From Hymenobacter terricola (GTDB lineage Bacteria; Bacteroidota; Bacteroidia; Cytophagales; Hymenobacteraceae): DNA of 47,095 nt. Below, one piece after another: positions 42,423 through 47,095 of this stretch. The notes under the pieces are model-generated. The model had not been told where the DNA came from, did not search any database, and was given only the letters and a program-made list of their open reading frames with translations. The DNA is taken from contig NZ_JAGEMO020000085.1 of the NCBI RefSeq assembly GCF_017921975.2, forward strand, positions 1 to 47,095, in the 5' to 3' direction. A program made the translations under genes and the position numbers. Position 1 is the stretch's first letter. Every line of letters starts with the position of its first letter.

Positions 42423-44819
42423 ATGAGTAATCTGCACACTGGGTTTGGCCGCTGCGGCGGTAAGTTTTCAACTCTGGTTTTGCTGGCTTTGCTGGGAGGC
42501 CAAACCGCCACAGCCCAGGCCCCCGCGCCGCAGCTGGGCAAAGCCTCGCTAAAGGAAATCCTGGCCGCTCTCACCACCGAAGAAAAGGTGAAGCTGGTGG
42601 TGGGCATGGGCTTCTACCCCTCCGGCTTCCCCGAAGGCGTGCTGCCGCCCGGCAACCCCGGCGACCGGGCAGTGCCCGAGAAAGTGCCCGGCGCGGCCGG
42701 TCGCACCCACGCCATTCCGCGCCTGGGCATCCCCTCGCTCACGCTTTCCGACGGCCCGGCGGGCGTGCGCATCGACCCCATTCGCGGCGGCGACAGCACC
42801 AAAACCTACTACGCCACCGCCTTCCCCGTGGCCACGCTGCTGGCCTCAAGCTGGGACACCGCCCTGGTGCACAAGGTGGGCGTGGCGTTTGGCGGCGAGG
42901 TCCGGGCATTTGGCATCGACGTGCTGCTGGCGCCGGGCCTGAACATCCACCGCAACCCCTTGGGTGGGCGCAACTTCGAATATTATTCCGAAGACCCCGT
43001 GGTGGCCGGCAATATGGCGGCGGCCTTCGTCAACGGCATCGAATCGAACGGCGTGGGCACCAGCATCAAGCACTTCGCGGTGAACAACCAGGAATTCAAC
43101 CGCATGAAGCTGAACTCGCAGGTGAGCGAGCGGGCCCTGCGGGAAATCTACTTGAAAGGCTTTCAGATTGCAGTGCGCAAGTCGCAGCCCTGGACCGTGA
43201 TGTCGTCCTACAACCTCGTAAACGGCACCTACACCTCCGAAAGCCCCGACCTGCTCACCACCTTGCTGCGGCAGGAGTGGGGCTTCAAGGGCCTGGTAAT
43301 GACCGACTGGTACGGCGGCCATAACGCCGTGGCCCAGCTCCAGGCCGGCAACGACCTGCTCATGCCCGGTACTCTGGTGCAAACCCAGGCCCTGCTGGCG
43401 GCGGCCCAAAGCGGCCAGCTCACCCCCGCCCAGCTCGACGCCAACGTGACCCGCGTGCTGGAGCTAGTGCTCAAGTCGCCCACCTTCAAAGGCGCTGCCT
43501 ACACCAGCCGCCCCGCCCTGCCCGCCGATGCCGCCGTGGCCCGCCAGGCCGCCGCCGAAAGCATGGTGCTGCTGCGCAACGAGGCCCAGGCGCTGCCGCT
43601 GGCCGCCGGCCAGAAGCTGGCCCTGTTCGGCAACACGTCCTACAACCCGATTGCCGGGGGCACCGGCAGCGGCAACGTCAACCGCGCCTACACTATTTCC
43701 ATCGAGCAGGGGCTGGGCAAAGCCGGCTTCACCATCAGCACGCCCATCAGCCAGGCCTACACCCAATATCTGCGGGCCGAAAAAGCCAAGCTGCCCAAAG
43801 CCAGAAGCTTCTTCGACCCCGTCCCGGTCATCACCGAAATGGCCCCCGATGCTACCGTGCTGCAACAGCAGGCCCAGGCCGCCGATGTGGCCGTGGTGAC
43901 CCTGGGGCGGAGCGCCGGCGAGGGCGGCGACCGCAAAGTAGCCGATGATTTCACCCTCACCGCTGCCGAGCAGGCGTTGCTTCAACAGGTGGCCACGGCC
44001 TTCCATGCCCAGGGCAAGAAAGTGGTGGTGGTGCTGAACGTGGGCGGCGTAATTGAAACCGCCGGCTGGCGCGGTCAGGCCGATGCCATCCTGCTGGCCT
44101 GGCAGCCCGGCCAGGAGGGCGGCTACGCGGTGGCCGACGTGCTCAGTGGCCAGGTCAACCCCTCGGGCAAGCTGGCCACCACCTTCCCCGTGGCCTACAC
44201 CGATATTCCCTACAGCCAGGATTTTCCGGGCCGGGTGCGGCCGGGCGTGGCCCCGGCGGCCAGTGCGCTGGGCGGCCAGGAGTCGGAAAATGCCTATGCC
44301 GAAGGTATTTACGTGGGTTACCGCTACTTTAATACCTTCCACAAGCAGCCGGCCTATCCGTTTGGCCACGGCCTGAGCTACACCACCTTTGCCTATAGGC
44401 CATTGAAGCTCAGCGCGCCCACGCTCAACGGCCGGCTCACGGCCACGCTTGCCGTCACCAATACCGGCAAAACGGCGGGCCGTGAAGTCGTGCAGCTCTA
44501 CGTGAGCGCGCCCAAGGGCAAGCTCGCCAAACCCCAAAGCGAATTGAAAGCCTTTGCCAAAACCGCCCTGCTCGCTCCCGGTCAGTCGCAGATGCTCACC
44601 TTCGTTCTCACGACTGCCGACCTGGCTTCCTACAACACCGCCGCCACGGCCTGGGTGGCCGACGCCGGTACCTACACTGTGCTGGCCGCCGCCTCGTCGC
44701 TCGATGTGAAACAGCGCGCCACTTTCCAGGTCGGTAAAGCCGTGGTCACCGCCAAAAGCCGCCACTTGCTGGTTCCGCAGGCCCCGCTGGCAGAACTACA
44801 GCCCCAGGCAGCAAAATAA
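42423..44819 (+). CDS. GH3 beta-glucosidase
   Basis: 798 residues; signal peptide ends TATAQ (about 32). GH3 N-terminal barrel: LTLSDGPAGVR, NIHRNPLGGRNFEYYSEDP, SIKHFAVNNQE, VMSSYNLVNG and nucleophile D295 in GLVMTDWYGG. The second alpha/beta domain (about 385-630) contains AESMVLLRNEAQALPL, VVTLGRSAGEGGD and AWQPGQEGGYAVADVLSGQVNPSGKL. A C-terminal Fn3-like domain (about 680-790) starts near YPFGHGLSYTTFAY. No PA14 insertion. It removes terminal beta-linked glucose (or xylose) in the periplasm. It is the last gene of the locus, 30 bases after GH65. Confidence 0.94.
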   Translation: MSNLHTGFGRCGGKFSTLVLLALLGGQTATAQAPAPQLGKASLKEILAALTTEEKVKLVVGMGFYPSGFPEGVLPPGNPGDRAVPEKVPGAAGRTHAIPRLGIPSLTLSDGPAGVRIDPIRGGDSTKTYYATAFPVATLLASSWDTALVHKVGVAFGGEVRAFGIDVLLAPGLNIHRNPLGGRNFEYYSEDPVVAGNMAAAFVNGIESNGVGTSIKHFAVNNQEFNRMKLNSQVSERALREIYLKGFQIAVRKSQPWTVMSSYNLVNGTYTSESPDLLTTLLRQEWGFKGLVMTDWYGGHNAVAQLQAGNDLLMPGTLVQTQALLAAAQSGQLTPAQLDANVTRVLELVLKSPTFKGAAYTSRPALPADAAVARQAAAESMVLLRNEAQALPLAAGQKLALFGNTSYNPIAGGTGSGNVNRAYTISIEQGLGKAGFTISTPISQAYTQYLRAEKAKLPKARSFFDPVPVITEMAPDATVLQQQAQAADVAVVTLGRSAGEGGDRKVADDFTLTAAEQALLQQVATAFHAQGKKVVVVLNVGGVIETAGWRGQADAILLAWQPGQEGGYAVADVLSGQVNPSGKLATTFPVAYTDIPYSQDFPGRVRPGVAPAASALGGQESENAYAEGIYVGYRYFNTFHKQPAYPFGHGLSYTTFAYRPLKLSAPTLNGRLTATLAVTNTGKTAGREVVQLYVSAPKGKLAKPQSELKAFAKTALLAPGQSQMLTFVLTTADLASYNTAATAWVADAGTYTVLAAASSLDVKQRATFQVGKAVVTAKSRHLLVPQAPLAELQPQAAK

Positions 44820-44953
44820 CGCACCGGTTTGGGCCGACAGTCCTTGCTTACCAAGCCCAATGGTTTTGGGTAATAGGCACCTCTCAGAAAACGAAAAACA
44901 CAGCACGTCAAGCGATGATAAACAATGGTTTGGACTGGAGTTCTTTACGTGTT

Positions 44954-44969
44954 GCAAACGGCCGTTTGC
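44954..44969. promoter_or_regulatory. Perfect 16-bp palindrome in convergent gap
   Basis: GCAAACGGCCGTTTGC at the centre of an AT-rich 190-base gap between convergent genes. It has the look of a LacI-family operator, but no start codon follows it; it may equally be a weak terminator stem. Confidence 0.3.
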
Positions 44970-45009
44970 TAAATGTAAAAGACTGTTTCCTCATTTGCGG
45001 AACCTGAAT

Positions 45010-46431
45010 TTACGGAGTAGCCACTTCTAACAAGGCTTGTTTCATCGCAGGGCCTCCACTGGTGTAGCGTGTTACCCAAGCCGTTACCGCCGCTTCGCTC
45101 AAGCCACTTTGGCGTAAGCTACGCAGCAGGAAAGCGTAGTCGGTGTGCGGGACAGGTGATTGCACCACCGTGCGCAACCAGCGCCACGTTTGCTTCTCGC
45201 CAATCTGGCGCTCTAAGGCCAGTAGTTGGAGGGGGGCGATTACGTAGCGATACATACCCGAAATTTCGTCGGCTTGCTTGACCGCGCTCAGCCCCGGTAA
45301 ATCACCGGTTTGCAGCAGGTTGCGGCGGTAGTCTGCCAGCTTTTTGCGGTAGAGCTTGGCACTTAAGCGGTGCTGCACCGCTTTCAGGCCCACGTATTCG
45401 GTGGCCCCCTCTGAGAAGAACCAGCGCAACTCGGCATTGGGCTGCACGAGCGCGCCGAAATAGTAGTGCCCGAACTCATGGCAGAGAAACGGCAACAGGG
45501 TGGAATCGGCCAGCGTTTCGCCGCGAAACAAAGAGCTAAAATCCTGCTGCCACCCCACGCTGGCCACGGTGGGAAAGGTGACGAACAACCAGCCGTTGCG
45601 TTTGGAAACGGGCGTCGCGTGCAAGAAAGTGAGCGCCTGCCGGTAGGGAATGCCCAACTGGTGTTCGTAGTACGTCCGGATGCTGGCCACGAAGCCCTCG
45701 AAGGTTGCGGCTTGGCCCGGGGTAAGGTGGGAGTTTAGCAGCCAGTCGGCCCCGAGGCGCTGCGTCGCGTAGTTGCCGGCGAACAGCACCAAGGGAACCG
45801 GGACTTGGGAAACCAAGCGCTGCTGGGGACCCGGCACGGGGGCGCTGCCGGTGAGGTAGAGGGTTTGGCAGTCGGCGCACGTGACCTGTATATCGTAGGT
45901 GTAGGCGTTGAGCTGCTGGTCGTGGGAACGGTCGTAGAGCACGGGGTACCACGCGGTCTGTTCCGTGCCGCGCACGGTTTGGCCATTGAAGGCCAGGCGC
46001 CCCTTGTAGTCGTCGCGCCGGGGCGATTGGCTGGAGTCGGCTTGCACGGGATACCCCCCGGTGTAGCGGACGCGCAGCGTGCGGGGCCAGGGAAGTGACC
46101 GGCCGCGCTCATCGATGCGCTGGTATTGCCAGGCTTCCTCCGTGGTATCCGGTGCGAACCGACGGGTGTACTCGAACACATGCTGCCCCGTCGAATCCCG
46201 AAAGCTTTCCACGTTGAGCCCGGTGTGCAGCCAAATGCGCCCGTCGGCCAGCGTCGGCACGTGACTCACCAGCAGGTCGGCGGCAATCGTACCATGTTGC
46301 ACCGAGAGGGTTAGGGTGCCGCCTAAGTGTAGGGAGGGGATATTTCCGGCGGGTTTGGCCCCCTGCGCAAGGGTCGATAATCCGCTACAAAGGGTTAGAA
46401 GAATGACCAGATGAGTGCGAAGAGCTTGCAT
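45010..46431 (-). CDS. Secreted M1-like (gluzincin) metallopeptidase
   Basis: 473 residues; signal peptide ends LSTLAQG. The zinc site is H-E-F-G-H (FLCHEFGHYYFG) with the third ligand Glu 20-odd residues later in FFSEGATEYVG, the HExxH...E layout of gluzincins. The N-terminal half is beta-rich, and the C-terminal half is helical (MYRYVIAPLQLLALERQIGEKQTWRWLR), as in M1 aminopeptidase-like proteins. The GAMEN exopeptidase motif is not seen, so specificity is unclear. Convergent with the GH3 gene and not part of the sugar locus. The flanking DNA to the right is AT-rich and accessory-looking. Confidence 0.82.
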   Translation of the reverse strand: MQALRTHLVILLTLCSGLSTLAQGAKPAGNIPSLHLGGTLTLSVQHGTIAADLLVSHVPTLADGRIWLHTGLNVESFRDSTGQHVFEYTRRFAPDTTEEAWQYQRIDERGRSLPWPRTLRVRYTGGYPVQADSSQSPRRDDYKGRLAFNGQTVRGTEQTAWYPVLYDRSHDQQLNAYTYDIQVTCADCQTLYLTGSAPVPGPQQRLVSQVPVPLVLFAGNYATQRLGADWLLNSHLTPGQAATFEGFVASIRTYYEHQLGIPYRQALTFLHATPVSKRNGWLFVTFPTVASVGWQQDFSSLFRGETLADSTLLPFLCHEFGHYYFGALVQPNAELRWFFSEGATEYVGLKAVQHRLSAKLYRKKLADYRRNLLQTGDLPGLSAVKQADEISGMYRYVIAPLQLLALERQIGEKQTWRWLRTVVQSPVPHTDYAFLLRSLRQSGLSEAAVTAWVTRYTSGGPAMKQALLEVATP

Positions 46432-46687
46432 AGAGTGGGGAAAGATAAGTCGATTACCACCAAACCCGGTAAGTGTTACACGACCCCGCCACTTTTTTTA
46501 CCTCGCCAAGGCAAGCTGACCCACCAAGCAAAACAGGTGGCCACGATACTTGGAGCACTTTGCTGCTAAGCATTGCCCAGCTAAGGTTTTGAACAGGCAA
46601 TGGATAAGGAAAAAGCCTGTTTTTATTAATGGAAACTCAGACACTAAAAACCACCATTTTTCCAAGAATGAGATTATAACGCAGGTT

Positions 46688-46737
46688 ATCCTATGTTCAC
46701 CTGCCCGCCGTAATCCTATGTTCACCTGCCCGCCGTA
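46688..46737. repeat. 25-bp perfect tandem duplication
   Basis: Two exact copies, 46688-46712 and 46713-46737, containing CCTATGTTCACCTGCCCGCC. Just before, GCAGGT (46681-46686) pairs with ACCTGC (46699-46704) of the first copy. Multiple short repeats of this kind occur at ends of some insertion sequences, so this may be an IS end or scar. Confidence 0.8.
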
Positions 46738-46739
46738 AT

Positions 46740-46934
46740 TTGGGTTAACGAGAAGGAAAAGGAAGGAATAAGATTCTCGTCTTATGGGGCTTCGAGCCCG
46801 TTTAACATGACAATCCCCTCCCTTTTCTAGGGCCACTTTGGACAGTTCCATGAGGCGCCAGAGCCTGTATCAGGATAGCGAAAGACTCCCTAGAAGTCCT
46901 TTTTTGCGGTTTTCTCACTCTTTAGCCCTTCCCC
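46740..46934 (+). ncRNA. Candidate IS110 bridge-RNA region
   Basis: Non-coding stretch directly upstream of the transposase. In IS110-family elements whose non-coding end lies 5' of the gene, this segment encodes the bridge RNA that pairs with donor and target DNA. I have not folded it or located the pairing loops; the exact element boundary is unknown. Position-based inference only. Confidence 0.3.
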
Positions 46935-47095
46935 ATGGATGCTTCGCTTTCTTTTCCCGTCGTCGGCATTGACGTGAGCAAGGCCACGCTGGCCGTGTGC
47001 TACCTGCACGACGAGCAGTTGCAACACGTAGAAGTGGGCAACACCCCAGCCGGGTTTCAGCAGCTGGTGCAGGCCTGTGGGCACCATTGCCGGTT
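46935..47095 (+). CDS. IS110-family transposase, 5' part
   Basis: First 53 codons of a frame running off the right edge. The ATG at 46935 is followed by FPVVGIDVSKATLAVCYLHD, the start of the DEDD (RuvC-like) catalytic domain of IS110 transposases. The Asp in GIDVSK is the first catalytic acid. NTPAGFQQLV is the usual continuation. The serine-bearing C-terminal domain lies outside the window, so intactness cannot be judged. Confidence 0.85.
   Translation, partial: MDASLSFPVVGIDVSKATLAVCYLHDEQLQHVEVGNTPAGFQQLVQACGHHCR
46935..47095 (+). mobile_element. IS110-family insertion sequence (left part)
   Basis: Inferred from the transposase start. The element continues beyond 47095. Its true left end is upstream in the AT-rich region, but IS110 elements lack long terminal inverted repeats, so I cannot place it. 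Confidence 0.6.

Larger units (their letters stand above)
46432..46934. other. AT-rich intergenic region with tandem repeat and IS110 left end
   Basis: 503 bases without a convincing gene. From about 46500 it is far more AT-rich than the rest of the window. It holds a 25-bp tandem duplication (46688-46737) and, from about 46740 to 46934, the non-coding lead-in to an IS110-type transposase. Open frames here lack coding character. Confidence 0.6.

Noticed and set aside
46498..46851. A 117-codon minus-strand frame in the AT-rich right end
   Set aside because: It runs straight through the 25-bp tandem repeat and has no domain or coding-like composition.

Overview
The window is GC-rich, densely coding DNA that looks like a Hymenobacter-type member of the Bacteroidota (Cytophagales). 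I infer this from several signs. Large secreted proteins end in type IX secretion (T9SS) type A or type B sorting domains. There is a SusC/SusD pair and a one-protein hybrid two-component regulator. Several promoters carry the phylum's -7 motif TAnnTTTG. The species assignment is inference; no rRNA is present.

Layout. 1-7066 (minus): two large paralogous T9SS-secreted, fibronectin-rich surface proteins; the first runs off the left edge, and they share an ungapped module of about 89% identity. 7425-9851 (plus): a gliding-motility-type protein with a T9SS type B tail, closed by a striking 32-bp inverted repeat. 10012-13515: a metal-ion locus, with a CDF efflux protein divergent from an NRAMP Mn/Fe importer (mntH) that has a DtxR/MntR-like operator in its promoter, then an outer-membrane transporter-like protein. 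13618-17126: a vitamin B12 uptake unit made of a cobalamin riboswitch, a BtuB-like TonB receptor and a BtuG-like beta-propeller lipoprotein. 17325-19907: small lipoprotein, thioredoxin-like protein, membrane protein, then an AraC regulator with a Cys-x-x-Cys heavy-metal-type N-terminus facing a 15-cysteine copper-storage-type four-helix protein. 20194-22557: a B12-binding radical SAM protein interrupted in frame by five 42-bp palindromic repeats. 22680-24607 (minus): lipoprotein with a degenerate hydrolase fold, GNAT acetyltransferase and small membrane protein. 24714-24786: tRNA-Gly(CCC). 24914-27907: secreted retropepsin-like protease with PDZ, divergent from a MocR/PdxR-type regulator.

28225-44819 (plus) is a polysaccharide/oligosaccharide utilization locus. 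It holds a hybrid sensor with a periplasmic sugar-binding domain, an MFS sugar porter, a PfkB-type (fructo)kinase, a GH13 alpha-glucosidase lipoprotein, SusC, SusD, a GH65 hydrolase and a GH3 beta-glucosidase. The sensor, porter and kinase resemble the fructose-sensing part of Bacteroides fructan loci, but the hydrolases point to gluco-oligosaccharides (alpha-1,2 and/or sucrose-like linkages plus beta-glucosides). The proposed flow is: SusCD import, periplasmic trimming by GH13/GH65/GH3, monosaccharide binding to the sensor, MFS import and phosphorylation.

45010-46431 (minus) is a secreted HExxH metallopeptidase. The right end is AT-richer accessory DNA with a 25-bp tandem duplication and the start of an IS110-family transposase, whose upstream non-coding end is a candidate bridge-RNA locus.
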